From positions 1-55,143 of the forward strand of contig JAHYJE010000024.1 of assembly GCA_019429105.1 (NCBI GenBank): a DNA stretch of 55,143 nt, read 5' to 3'. Positions 25,045 through 34,486 of this stretch are shown piece by piece. This DNA is from Syntrophobacterales bacterium. Its GTDB lineage: Bacteria > Desulfobacterota > Syntrophia > Syntrophales > UBA5619. The notes below the pieces were generated by a model that was not told where the DNA came from, searched no databases, and saw only the letters and a list, made by a program, of their open reading frames with translations. The translations under genes and the position numbers were made by a program. Each line of letters opens with the position of its first letter. Position 1 is the first letter of the stretch.

Positions 25045-25344
25045 ATGCACATAGTATCACGGAAGACGTTGAAATCATTTTATGAAGGATCGGATTATTG
25101 CGATGCTAAAGGTCCCCTGGAATCGTGGTTTCACGAAGTTTGTAATGAAGAATGGAAGACGCCTTCCGACGTCAAAGTAAAATACAGGTCAGCCAGTTTC
25201 TTGAAGGACAACCGCATCGTGTTCAATATCGGCGGCAATAAGTATCGTTTGGTGGTTAAAGTGAATTATTCGTTGAAAATAGTGTTCATACGCTTTGTGG
25301 GCGCCCACGCGGAATATGACAAGATTGACGCGGAGGTGGTCTGA
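25045..25344 (+). CDS. HigB-type toxin (RelE-superfamily mRNA interferase)
   Basis: The 99-aa protein matches the HigB toxin family: N-terminal MHIVSRKTLKSFYE, a helix with PLESWFHEV, ADVKV-like strand region, then NIGGNKYRLVVKVNY and the C-terminal strand IVFIRFVGAHAEYDKID. HigB toxins cut mRNA on the ribosome. The ATG has GAGGT upstream. The stop overlaps the ATG of the antitoxin gene (TGATG), the usual toxin-first order of higBA. It lies inside the defence cluster, between the methyltransferase and the large helicase, where it may stabilise the island or act as an abortive arm. Family call is strong; a role in the defence system is inference. Confidence 0.88.
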   Translation: MHIVSRKTLKSFYEGSDYCDAKGPLESWFHEVCNEEWKTPSDVKVKYRSASFLKDNRIVFNIGGNKYRLVVKVNYSLKIVFIRFVGAHAEYDKIDAEVV

Positions 25345-25766
25345 TGATTTCCAGGGTGATCAAGACAGAAGACGATTATCAAAAGGCGCTGGCCCGAATC
25401 GAAGAACTTATGGAGGCCGAAGCCGGCACGCCGGAAGGGGATGAGTTGGAACTGCTTTCCGCATTGGTTGGATTATACGAGGAAAAGCAATATCCGATTT
25501 CCTTGCCCGATCCGCTGGAGGCCATCAAGTTTCGCATGGAGCAGATGGGGCTGCGACAGAAGGATATGGTAAGCTACCTGGGCAGCAAGAGCAAGGCGTC
25601 GGAGATCCTAAACGGCAAGAAACATCTAACCCTCAGAATGATGCGGGCCTTGCACAGGGATTTGGGCATCCCGGCGGATGTTCTCCTGCATTCAAGACAA
25701 CCCCAATTCCCTATTGCGGTTCCGGCAACGCCGGAAACCAATTTGGGAAGACAAGAGGTTAGATAA
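25344..25766 (+). CDS. HigA-type antitoxin (HTH)
   Basis: A 140-aa antitoxin. An N-terminal helical part (about 1-50, EDDYQKALARIEELMEAEAG) is followed by a Cro/C1-type helix-turn-helix at about 65-115, with IKFRMEQMGLRQKDMVSYLG and ASEILNGKKHLTLRMMRALH. It ends in a short proline-rich tail. It overlaps higB and would bind both the toxin and the operon promoter. The antitoxin is slightly longer than typical E. coli HigA but normal for this group. No other regulator is present in the island, so it could also influence the downstream helicase genes, 79 bp away. That last point is speculation. Confidence 0.9.
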   Translation: MISRVIKTEDDYQKALARIEELMEAEAGTPEGDELELLSALVGLYEEKQYPISLPDPLEAIKFRMEQMGLRQKDMVSYLGSKSKASEILNGKKHLTLRMMRALHRDLGIPADVLLHSRQPQFPIAVPATPETNLGRQEVR

Positions 25767-25845
25767 GCAGTTATATCCCTGAGTACCTTTGAACGAAATG
25801 GAACTTCTCAGCATTTGCTGAAAGGCAATTGAAAAACGAGGGAAG

Positions 25846-28800
25846 ATGATCCCATCCGTCCTGTCGAGTCAGATTCAGAGAGGCATTGAGGACTTTCTCA
25901 AGACGACCTTCCCGGTTTCCACGCCTTTTTTCCATGGCGTGATGGACCGCTTTCTGAACGAGGATGGCGGCATTTTCAAGGGGCCTTATCTTTCGATCAG
26001 GCTTCCCTACCGAACAGCGGCCATCGGGCAGGACTACTTCCCCGGCATCCCCCTTCATTTTACGCCCTACCTCCATCAGGAACAGGCCTTTCGCAGGCTT
26101 TCCGGGGAACGGCCTTTATCCACCATCATCGCCACGGGAACCGGTTCGGGAAAGACGGAGTCTTTTCTCTATCCCATTCTGGATTACTGCTGGCGACACC
26201 GGGGCGAACCGGGCATTAAGGCGATCATCATCTACCCCATGAATGCCTTGGCCACGGACCAGGCCAAACGCATCGCCCGGTTGATTGATGACAACCCGAA
26301 TCTGAAGAACCAGCTCAAAGCGGGTCTCTATATTGGTGGTCAGCAGGGCGAAAAGGCATCACAGGTCATGGGGCATGAGCAGCTCATCACCGATCGTGAG
26401 ACCCTGCGTCTTAAGCCCCCGGACATCCTGCTTACGAACTACAAGATGCTCGATTATCTGCTGATCCGGCCGCGTGACTTGCCCCTGTGGAAGGAAAACC
26501 GGCCGGAAACCATGAAATATCTGGTGGTCGATGAGATTCATACCTTTGACGGCGCCCAGGGAACGGATCTGGCCTGCCTGATCCGGCGCTTGAAAAGCAG
26601 GCTGAAGATGGAGAAGGGCCACCTTTGCTGCGTGGGGACCTCCGCCACTTTGGGCGAAGGGAATGACAGGCGGGTGGGCCTGTATGCGGAAAAGGTGTTT
26701 GGCGAGACCTTTCCCCCTGAAGCCATCATCACGGAGTCCCTCGTCACGGCGGAGGAGTTTCTGGCAGACAGTCCAATGGAGCGCAGCCTGGTGATTCCGC
26801 CGGAACAGATGGCGGCTTTGAACCCGGACAGCTATGAGAATGACCAGGCGTACCTCAAGGCCCAGTACGAGCTTTGGTTTGGGGAAAAGCCGATTAACAA
26901 TGAGACCTGGCCTGTTCAGGTGGCGGAGAAGCTGGGGAATCACGGTTTTTTCGGAAAACTCGTTCTGGCACTTAACGGCAGGATCGTACCCATCGATGAG
27001 CTGACCCTGCTGTTCGAGCGGTTCACGCCCGAATTTGCCGCTGCGCCCGCTGAGTATAAGCGTCTGGTCATGGACAGCATGATCGCCCTGATCTCGGCGG
27101 CCAGGGTCGTAATGGGAAACGGACTGTCACCCTTCCTTAACGTCCGTTTGCAGCTCTGGCTCCGGGAACTCCGCCGGATCGTCGGCAACGTCGGAGAGCC
27201 GCCGGCACTCCGCTTTTCCGATGACCTTCGAGGCGAGGACCAGTGCCGGCATCTCCCCGTCCTCCACTGTCGAGAGTGTGGCGCCATGGGATGGGGCGGA
27301 ACGAAACGCGAGCAGGATCAAAATATCAATCCGGACCTGCAACATTTCTACGCCTCCTTCTTCCATTATAGTCCGACGGTGGTGGCCCTTTTCCCCGTCG
27401 AAGGAACGTCGGAGGGCGCGCAGCAAGAATTCGGCTGGGTGGTGTGCGGTGACTGTCTGCACGTGGCCCTGGGGGAAAACGTCAAAGACGCCGCCTGTCC
27501 GGCGTGCGGCGCCAGGAATCGCCTGATTCCGGTCTTCATGCCGAACCAGAGGAGAAAAGAAAGGGACGCCGTGAAAGGCAGCCATGACTGTCCCTATTGC
27601 CAGGGTTACAACAGCCTGACCATCCTTGGTTCGCGGGCGGCAAGCCTGACAAGCGTGGCCATCAGTCAGCTTTATGCCTCAAAATTCAACAATGACAAGA
27701 AACTCCTGACCTTTTCCGACTCCGTGCAAGATGCTGCTCACCGGGCCGGTTTTTTCGCTGCCCGGACGTACCGGTTCAATCTCCGGGGAGCGATTCAGAA
27801 GTTTTTAATCGAACAGGCGACCGAACAGCTTCTGACAAAAATCCCTGCTGGTTTTGTCCGGTACTGGCAAAAAAAGCTGGGAGAGGAAACTTTCATTGCC
27901 ACGTTCCTGCCGCCGGACATGGCCTGGCTCACCGATTACGAAGTGCTGGTGGAGTCGGGAAAGTTGCCCCCGGAATCGACTCTCCTGGAGGAATTGGCAA
28001 AAAGGATCGATTGGGAAATCATCAGTGAGTACGGCTTCAACAGCCGGATCGGCCGGACCCTGGAAAAGACAAGTTCTTCCGTGGCCTGCGTGGAACCCGC
28101 TCGACTCCGGGATGCAGCAGATGCGCTTTGCGAAACCCTGCGCAATGAAATAGGGCTGCTGCGGGACCTCGACGGAGAGACGGTCGCACGGTTCCTGGTC
28201 GGATTTTTGACCCAGTTGCGGACAAAGGGCGCCCTGTGCCATCCGGCCCTTCAAACGTACGTCGATAATTGGGGAAGTTGCTTTTTAACCAATAAAATAA
28301 GATGGATGCCAAGCTTCGGCCGTTTTTCCCGGACGCCGGCTTTCCTGACCACCAAACGCGGTGTCCGCTTCGACACCCTCATGAGCGGAGGGAAATCCCG
28401 ACCCACCTGGTACGAAGACTGGCTTCGAAAATGCTTTGGTTCCATCCATCCCCAGATCGGCGAATACGGAGAAGCCATCTTCCCGCTTGTGGTCCAGGCA
28501 CTCGTGAAGAAAGGGATATGCCGGGAAAGGCAAGTCCAGGGAAGCCCCGTCTGGGGAATAGACGCGGATCATTTAAGCGTCACCCGCAGGGTGGTTCAGT
28601 TCCGGTGTCAGACGTGCAGCCATAATGTTTCCGTTGCTGCCGGCGAAGAAGCCCTGTGGCAGGATAATGCCTGCCTGCGCTACACCTGCCAGGGGCGGTA
28701 CGACAGGGAGGCGCCGGCAGAGGACTATTATGGGCACCTTTATGCAACCGGCGATGTGCAGCGACTTTTTGCCGCCGAACACACCGGGCTTCTCAAGAGA

Positions 28801-31800
28801 GAGAAAAGGGAAACCATAGAGAAGCGGTTCATGGCCGATGATTCCCCTTCCGGTTCTCCTAACCTCCTGTCCTGTACGCCAACCCTGGAACTGGGGATCG
28901 ACATCGGCGATCTTTCCTCCGTCATTCTCTGCTCCGTACCACCCGCTCAGGCCAATTACATGCAGCGTATCGGTCGTTCCGGACGGAAGAACGGAAACTC
29001 CTTCAATTTGACCGTCGCCAACGGCCGACCCCACGATCTGTATTTTTATGCCGAACCCAAGGCAATGCTTGCCGGCGGGATGGAGCCTCCGGGCTGTTTT
29101 ATCGACGCGCCGGCTGTTCTGGAGCGACAGATGACGGCCTTTTGCTTTGACCGCTGGATCGAGTCTGGCATTCCCGTGACGGCCATTCCCGAAAAACTGG
29201 GCCAGGTTCTGGGGCAATTGGGGGGCCATGGGAATAACAAGAAATTTCCGTTCAACCTGATCCAGTATGTGGAACACCATCGCAGTCAACTGCTGGCCGA
29301 CTTTATATCGCTGTTCGAAGACGCCTTGACAGCATCCTCAAAGGAGCATATCCGCGGGTTCATTTATGGCAACGCCGAGGGAATAAAGAGCCTGACCTAT
29401 CGGATCATCGAACGGCTCACCGGCCTTGACAAGGAACGCGCCAGTCTCCGCAAAAGGGTTCAGAAGCTGAATCAATTCATCAAGGAAAAAGAAGCCAATC
29501 CGATTCGTGATCAAAACTATGCGGACCACATGGATGATCTCCTCCGGGAAAAGGCGGCCCTCAACAGCATCATTCGCCGGATGAATGAAAAGGAAATCTA
29601 CAATTTCTTTACCGATGAGGGGCTCTTGCCCAACTATGCCTTTCCGGAAGCCGGCATCATGTTGCAGTCGATCATCTATAAAAAGAAGGCCAAACCCGAC
29701 AAAGAGGGATCATACAAGACGACGACCTATGAATACGAACGCCCTGCCGCTTCTGCAATCCATGAACTGGCGCCGGACAACCATTTCTATGCGGAAGGGC
29801 GAAAGGTCAAGGTGGATCAGGTCAATTTGACCCTTTCCGAAAGCGAGGAATGGCGCTTTTGCGACAGTTGTTCCCATATGGAGCTGGCAGCGACGGGCGA
29901 TACTACAGCCACATGCCCTTCCTGCGGCAGTGTCATGTGGAGCGATGACGGCCAGAAACGGCGGATGATCCGCATGCGACAGGTGATGGCGACCACATCC
30001 GATCGAGACAGTCGCATTCAGGATGATCATGATGAGCGTGAGCCTGAATTCTTTCACAAACAGCTCCTTCTGGACATGGATGAATCTTCCGTAGAATCGG
30101 CATTCAAAATCAGCGATGAGGATTTCCCCTTCGGGATGGAATTCGTCCGCAAGGTCACATTCCGGGAGATGAATTTCGGCAAGCGGGACAATGGGAGTGA
30201 GACCATCCTGATTGCCGGCAAAGAATACCCGAAAGACGGCTTCGCCATCTGCCGCGTGTGCGGGAAGGTTCAGGGAAACAAGGAACCAAGGCATACCCTG
30301 GCCTGTCCCCAGAAGGATGCCGACCCGAAAAAGAACATTCTCGATTTCCTCTATTTTTACCGTGAATTTTCATCCCAGGCATTACGGATTCTTCTGCCGG
30401 CAAAACCCCTTTCCTCGCAGGACAGAACCCTTTCTTCATTCACCGCGGCCCTCTATCTGGGGTTGAAAAAGAAATTCGAAGGGAATATCGATCACCTGAG
30501 AACAACCATCCATGAAGAACCCTCACCTGATCATCACTACCGGAAACGATACCTGGTCCTGTATGACATGGTCCCCGGCGGAACGGGGTATCTGAAGGAG
30601 CTCATGCAAAACGAACAGCCGCTCATGGATGTTTTTCAGATGGCTCTGGACACCTTAAAGGCCTGCGTTTGTCATCAGGATTCTGAAAAGGATGGCTGCT
30701 ATCGCTGTCTCTATGCTTACAGGAATAACTTTGAGCGGAACAATACTTCCCGTGATACGGCCATCGAGCTCTTGTCTGAAATCCTCAAGCGCCGGGAACA
30801 CCTGGTCAAAACCGACTCCCTGAAAAACATGTCGGGCAATCCCCTTCTGGACAGCGAATTGGAGGAGCGCTTCATCGAGGCTTTGCGATCCTATGCGGCG
30901 AAGGATATCAAAGTGACCCTTCGCCAGGAGATCGTCAACCAAAAACCCGGCTGGTACCTTAAAGTGAATGACAGGGCCTATTACATTGTTCCGCAGGTCG
31001 AACTGGGGGCTGCGGACGGCGTTGCCGTTCCATCCCGGGCGGATTTTGTCTTTTACCCGGTGCGGCATAACGAAGGCAAGCCCATCGCCGTCTTCACGGA
31101 CGGCTTCATGTATCACGCCGGGAAGGGCGATCAGAATCGCATCGGCAAGGACATGTCGCAAAGAATGGCCATCGTCCGGAGCAAACGATACCGAGTTTGG
31201 TCACTGTCTTGGGACGATGTGGAAAACAGTCTCCAAAAAAAAGGCGGCCATTATGACAATTTCCTGAGCGATCGGAAAGAGAGGGTCAATGCACTGCACG
31301 CCCAATATGACGATCTCTTCCGCGTCCAGCGATTGGCGGGGCTCCGTGATCAATCAGGTTTTGATATGCTTATGGCCTGGCTTGCCGATCCGGAACCGCG
31401 GATGTGGGAGATGCATGCCCTCATCCATGGGCTGGTTCATCTGGATTGCAGTTGCCGCGCGGAGGAGGGCCGGTCAATCGCCGATGGCTTGTGGCAAGAC
31501 GCCCCTTGGTCCGAAGTACGCTGTGAAATCAAGACAGACACGGCGGGCAATGCCCTGGCCGGCCTCTATCGGAAAGATCTTGGAGAGCTGCCCCTGATCA
31601 GGCTCATCGCCTGTTTGGCGAAGGAAGATTACGCGGAGAACCGGTTTCACAAGAACGCCATTATCTGCAGGTTTTTCGATGATGACGATCTTGCCGAAAC
31701 GCCCCATTTCAAGGCGGCGTGGAACGGTTTCATCCGGATGTACAACATCTATCAATTCATTCCGAATGCTATCTTCATCACCTCGAAAGGGATCGCCGAG

Positions 31801-32148
31801 GGACAATATCTGTGGCTGGAGACGGCAAATGATGGGGCTGTAAAGAAACCCGAATCGGTCTCGACAGCCCTTTCGAAATTGATGGAGGTAACGGATCTTA
31901 CGCTTCATGAACTGCTCTTGTTTTTGGCGAAGCATACTCTCCCCCTTCCCGAGGCCGGGTTTGAGCTTTGTAACGATAAGGATGAAGTCGTCGCTTCAGG
32001 AGAACTTTGCTGGCCGGAGAAAAAAATCGCGCTGCTCAGGGGTGATGAAATGTGGTTTGCAGGGGTATTTACCTCCCGGGGCTGGCGAACAGCGCCCCTT
32101 GACGATCTGGTGAGGGAACCGTTCAAATGCCTTGAATTACTCCAATAA
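25846..32148 (+). CDS. Giant DEAD/DEAH helicase with DUF1998-type C-terminus (DruE-like)
   Basis: A 2100-aa protein. Helicase domain 1 has ATGTGSGKTES near residue 96 and the DEIH box near 228, with GTSATLGEG near 265. A large insertion with Cys pairs follows (CRECG near 478, CPACG near 550, CPYCQ near 580). Helicase domain 2 has PTLELGIDIGDLSS near 1014 and QRIGRSGRKNG near 1040. The DUF1998-like part has CDSC ... CPSCGS near 1340 and CYRCLYAYRNN near 1615. Residues about 1660-1790 resemble a Vsr/PD-(D/E)XK fold (LEERFIEAL, RADFVFY, FTDGFMYH). The size and order match DruE of Druantia systems; fused DrmA/DrmB is the alternative. RBS GAGGGA precedes ATG. Confidence 0.82.
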   Translation: MIPSVLSSQIQRGIEDFLKTTFPVSTPFFHGVMDRFLNEDGGIFKGPYLSIRLPYRTAAIGQDYFPGIPLHFTPYLHQEQAFRRLSGERPLSTIIATGTGSGKTESFLYPILDYCWRHRGEPGIKAIIIYPMNALATDQAKRIARLIDDNPNLKNQLKAGLYIGGQQGEKASQVMGHEQLITDRETLRLKPPDILLTNYKMLDYLLIRPRDLPLWKENRPETMKYLVVDEIHTFDGAQGTDLACLIRRLKSRLKMEKGHLCCVGTSATLGEGNDRRVGLYAEKVFGETFPPEAIITESLVTAEEFLADSPMERSLVIPPEQMAALNPDSYENDQAYLKAQYELWFGEKPINNETWPVQVAEKLGNHGFFGKLVLALNGRIVPIDELTLLFERFTPEFAAAPAEYKRLVMDSMIALISAARVVMGNGLSPFLNVRLQLWLRELRRIVGNVGEPPALRFSDDLRGEDQCRHLPVLHCRECGAMGWGGTKREQDQNINPDLQHFYASFFHYSPTVVALFPVEGTSEGAQQEFGWVVCGDCLHVALGENVKDAACPACGARNRLIPVFMPNQRRKERDAVKGSHDCPYCQGYNSLTILGSRAASLTSVAISQLYASKFNNDKKLLTFSDSVQDAAHRAGFFAARTYRFNLRGAIQKFLIEQATEQLLTKIPAGFVRYWQKKLGEETFIATFLPPDMAWLTDYEVLVESGKLPPESTLLEELAKRIDWEIISEYGFNSRIGRTLEKTSSSVACVEPARLRDAADALCETLRNEIGLLRDLDGETVARFLVGFLTQLRTKGALCHPALQTYVDNWGSCFLTNKIRWMPSFGRFSRTPAFLTTKRGVRFDTLMSGGKSRPTWYEDWLRKCFGSIHPQIGEYGEAIFPLVVQALVKKGICRERQVQGSPVWGIDADHLSVTRRVVQFRCQTCSHNVSVAAGEEALWQDNACLRYTCQGRYDREAPAEDYYGHLYATGDVQRLFAAEHTGLLKREKRETIEKRFMADDSPSGSPNLLSCTPTLELGIDIGDLSSVILCSVPPAQANYMQRIGRSGRKNGNSFNLTVANGRPHDLYFYAEPKAMLAGGMEPPGCFIDAPAVLERQMTAFCFDRWIESGIPVTAIPEKLGQVLGQLGGHGNNKKFPFNLIQYVEHHRSQLLADFISLFEDALTASSKEHIRGFIYGNAEGIKSLTYRIIERLTGLDKERASLRKRVQKLNQFIKEKEANPIRDQNYADHMDDLLREKAALNSIIRRMNEKEIYNFFTDEGLLPNYAFPEAGIMLQSIIYKKKAKPDKEGSYKTTTYEYERPAASAIHELAPDNHFYAEGRKVKVDQVNLTLSESEEWRFCDSCSHMELAATGDTTATCPSCGSVMWSDDGQKRRMIRMRQVMATTSDRDSRIQDDHDEREPEFFHKQLLLDMDESSVESAFKISDEDFPFGMEFVRKVTFREMNFGKRDNGSETILIAGKEYPKDGFAICRVCGKVQGNKEPRHTLACPQKDADPKKNILDFLYFYREFSSQALRILLPAKPLSSQDRTLSSFTAALYLGLKKKFEGNIDHLRTTIHEEPSPDHHYRKRYLVLYDMVPGGTGYLKELMQNEQPLMDVFQMALDTLKACVCHQDSEKDGCYRCLYAYRNNFERNNTSRDTAIELLSEILKRREHLVKTDSLKNMSGNPLLDSELEERFIEALRSYAAKDIKVTLRQEIVNQKPGWYLKVNDRAYYIVPQVELGAADGVAVPSRADFVFYPVRHNEGKPIAVFTDGFMYHAGKGDQNRIGKDMSQRMAIVRSKRYRVWSLSWDDVENSLQKKGGHYDNFLSDRKERVNALHAQYDDLFRVQRLAGLRDQSGFDMLMAWLADPEPRMWEMHALIHGLVHLDCSCRAEEGRSIADGLWQDAPWSEVRCEIKTDTAGNALAGLYRKDLGELPLIRLIACLAKEDYAENRFHKNAIICRFFDDDDLAETPHFKAAWNGFIRMYNIYQFIPNAIFITSKGIAEGQYLWLETANDGAVKKPESVSTALSKLMEVTDLTLHELLLFLAKHTLPLPEAGFELCNDKDEVVASGELCWPEKKIALLRGDEMWFAGVFTSRGWRTAPLDDLVREPFKCLELLQ

Positions 32149-32158
32149 GGAGATGAAA

Positions 32159-34303
32159 ATGTCCAAGCCGATACAGAAGATCACCGTTGCGATATCAGAC
32201 GATTTCTTGAAGTCCTTTTCCGCCATTCCCAAAAAACAGCAATCCAAGGTTCGGGAGTTCGTGGAGAAATTCCGCGTGAATCCTGCATCGCCTGCCATTA
32301 ATTACGAGAAGATTCAGATGGCCAAGGATCAAAACCTTCGGTCTGTTCGCATCGATCAGGATTATCGAGGAATTGTTTTAAAACCGGCTTCCGGCAACGT
32401 GTATATGCTCCTCTGGGTTGATCATCATGACGATGCCTATGCATGGGCGTCAAATCGTGTTTATTCGGTTCACGCAGATACGGGCAGTCTCCAGGTTGTG
32501 AAAGTCGAACAACAAACCGCTTTGCAAACTGCTGACGGCCCCCAGAAATCGGAGCATGCAGAACAGATGCTCTTTGATGCCTTTGGAGATGTCGAGCTCC
32601 TGCAACTCGGCGTACCAGTTCTCTTGCTGCCTCTGGTTCGCCGGATTGGGAATCAGACGGCCTTGGATGCGCTGGAGAGTCAACTTCCCCAAGAGGCCTT
32701 CGAGGCGCTTTTCTTCCTTGCCGAGGGGTTTTCCCTGGAAGAGGTCCTCAAGGAGACGCTCAAGGAACAGCCGCCGGCCAAGGTGGATACCGCAGATTTC
32801 GTTACCGCCCTTGAGAAGCCGGACAGCAAAAGGCGTTTCCATGTGGTGGAGGGGGCGTTGGAACTGGCGGAAATACTGAATTCACCTTTGGAGCTGTGGC
32901 GAATATTCCTCCATCCTTCCCAGAGAAGCATTGTGGAAAAGGATTTCAATGGACCCGTTCGCGTTCTTGGCGGGGCAGGAACCGGCAAGACCGTGGTGGC
33001 GATGCATCGGGCGAAATGGCTTGCGGAGAAGGTCTTTATGGGGGAAAGCGAGCGAATCTTGTTTACGACCTTCACCAAGAATCTGGCGGCGGATATCCAG
33101 GGGAACCTTCGCAAGCTGTGCCCGGCGGATGTGATGAAACGAATTGACGTCGTCAATCTGGATGCCTGGGTCATCCAGTTCCTGAAAAAGCATGGCTATC
33201 ATTATGGGTTGATCTTCCAGGGCGAGACGGGATCATATTGGCAAAATGCGCTCAATCTTGCACCCGCGGGTCTGAATATCGATGAATCATTTTATCTTCA
33301 GGAATGGACGCAGGTGATCCAGGCTCAGGGCATTAAGACGGTCGATGAATACCTGAAGGCTTCGAGAGTCGGGCGACAAAAGAAACTGACCCGCCCAATG
33401 AAGCAGGCCATCTGGACTGTTTTTGAGGAATATCGCGCGCAGTTGAATGCAAAGGGCTTGAAGGAAATAACCGATGCCGTCAGAGACGCCCGCATCATCC
33501 TGCAAAACAAGGGGGACATTTTGCCTTACAGGACCATCCTTGTGGATGAGGCCCAGGACATCGGTCCGGAAGCATTCAAGTTCATCCGACAGATGATTCC
33601 GGAATCCCGCGGAGAGTTGAAAAATGATCTTTTCATCGTGGGGGATGCCCATCAGAGAATCTATCGCAACAGAGTCGTTTTGAGCCGCTGCGGCATAAAT
33701 ATCAAGGGGCGGAGCAAAAAACTCAAAATCAATTACCGTACAACCGAGGAGACGAGAAAGTGGGCTGTCCGGTTGCTGGAGGGGAAAGCCGTTGACGATC
33801 TTGATGGAGAACTGGACTCGCAAAAAGGGTACAAATCCTTGCTCCACGGAGACTCTCCAGAGGCCCGATGCTTTCATTCCTTTGCCGAGGAAGTGCAGTT
33901 CATTGACGGTTATCTGAAGCAACTGGCAAAGGCCGGGATTGATGTGAATACGGTCTGCCTTGTGGCAAGAACCAATGGACTGTTGAAGCAATATGAAGCG
34001 GCACTGCAGGAAAAGGGCTTGAAAACCTATCTGATTAAACGAAGTGTCGCGGAAGACAGGGGAGCGCCGGGTTTGCGCTTGGCGACCATGCATCGTGTCA
34101 AAGGCTTGGAATTTGATGAGGTGATCATTGCCAGCGTCAACGAGGGTGTCGTGCCCCTGCAATTACCTTCCATGAATGATCAATCTGCGAGCCAGGCAGA
34201 AGAAAACGAAAGTTTGGAACGCGCCCTGCTTTACGTTTCCGCGACACGGGCAAAAAAAAAGGTGCTGATGACCAGTTGTGGAGTGAAGAGCCGATTCTTG
34301 TAA
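32159..34303 (+). CDS. UvrD/Rep-type helicase with N-terminal RelE-like domain
   Basis: A 714-aa protein. Residues about 1-95 have a RelE-toxin-like fold signature (ISDDFLKSFSAIPKKQQSKV, then LRSVRIDQDYRGIVL and MLLWVDHHDDAYAWA). Residues about 255-714 form a superfamily 1 helicase: LGGAGTGKTVVAMHRA near 268, VDEAQDIGPEAF near 462, KINYRTTEETRKWA near 520, LATMHRVKGLEFDEV near 640 and LYVSATRAKKK near 700. The ATG at 32159-32161 follows AAGGAG; an in-frame start 27 bp upstream overlaps the previous gene and lacks a site. It ends the defence operon, ten bases after the DruE-like stop. It may act on DNA ends or R-loops formed by the other helicases. Confidence 0.85.
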   Translation: MSKPIQKITVAISDDFLKSFSAIPKKQQSKVREFVEKFRVNPASPAINYEKIQMAKDQNLRSVRIDQDYRGIVLKPASGNVYMLLWVDHHDDAYAWASNRVYSVHADTGSLQVVKVEQQTALQTADGPQKSEHAEQMLFDAFGDVELLQLGVPVLLLPLVRRIGNQTALDALESQLPQEAFEALFFLAEGFSLEEVLKETLKEQPPAKVDTADFVTALEKPDSKRRFHVVEGALELAEILNSPLELWRIFLHPSQRSIVEKDFNGPVRVLGGAGTGKTVVAMHRAKWLAEKVFMGESERILFTTFTKNLAADIQGNLRKLCPADVMKRIDVVNLDAWVIQFLKKHGYHYGLIFQGETGSYWQNALNLAPAGLNIDESFYLQEWTQVIQAQGIKTVDEYLKASRVGRQKKLTRPMKQAIWTVFEEYRAQLNAKGLKEITDAVRDARIILQNKGDILPYRTILVDEAQDIGPEAFKFIRQMIPESRGELKNDLFIVGDAHQRIYRNRVVLSRCGINIKGRSKKLKINYRTTEETRKWAVRLLEGKAVDDLDGELDSQKGYKSLLHGDSPEARCFHSFAEEVQFIDGYLKQLAKAGIDVNTVCLVARTNGLLKQYEAALQEKGLKTYLIKRSVAEDRGAPGLRLATMHRVKGLEFDEVIIASVNEGVVPLQLPSMNDQSASQAEENESLERALLYVSATRAKKKVLMTSCGVKSRFL

Positions 34304-34315
34304 ATTTACAGGTCC

Positions 34316-34447
34316 GAGATAATTGCAAAACTATTTGTCATTCCCGAATGCTTCTATCGGGAATACGGTTTTTCAAGCAGTTAGAACCAGATTCCCGCTT
34401 AAAATCATTGCGGGAATGACAGAATGTGAGAGTTTTGCAATTGGCTC
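34316..34447. mobile_element. MITE-like element, copy 2 (132 bp)
   Basis: This has the same ends as the element at 4267-4439: GAGATAATTGCAAAACT on the left (two mismatches to copy 1) and its family complement at 34431-34447. It is flanked by a four-base direct repeat GTCC (34312-34315 and 34448-34451), different from the TAAG of copy 1. Inside are two hairpins, ATTCCCGA/TCGGGAAT and CCCGC/GCGGG. Relative to copy 1 two mutually complementary blocks are missing. It follows the UvrD-like gene by 12 bp and may work as a transcript end. Confidence 0.85.
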
Positions 34448-34486
34448 GTCCTCATAAATATTGGTTGGGCAGCATAGGGTAGAAGG

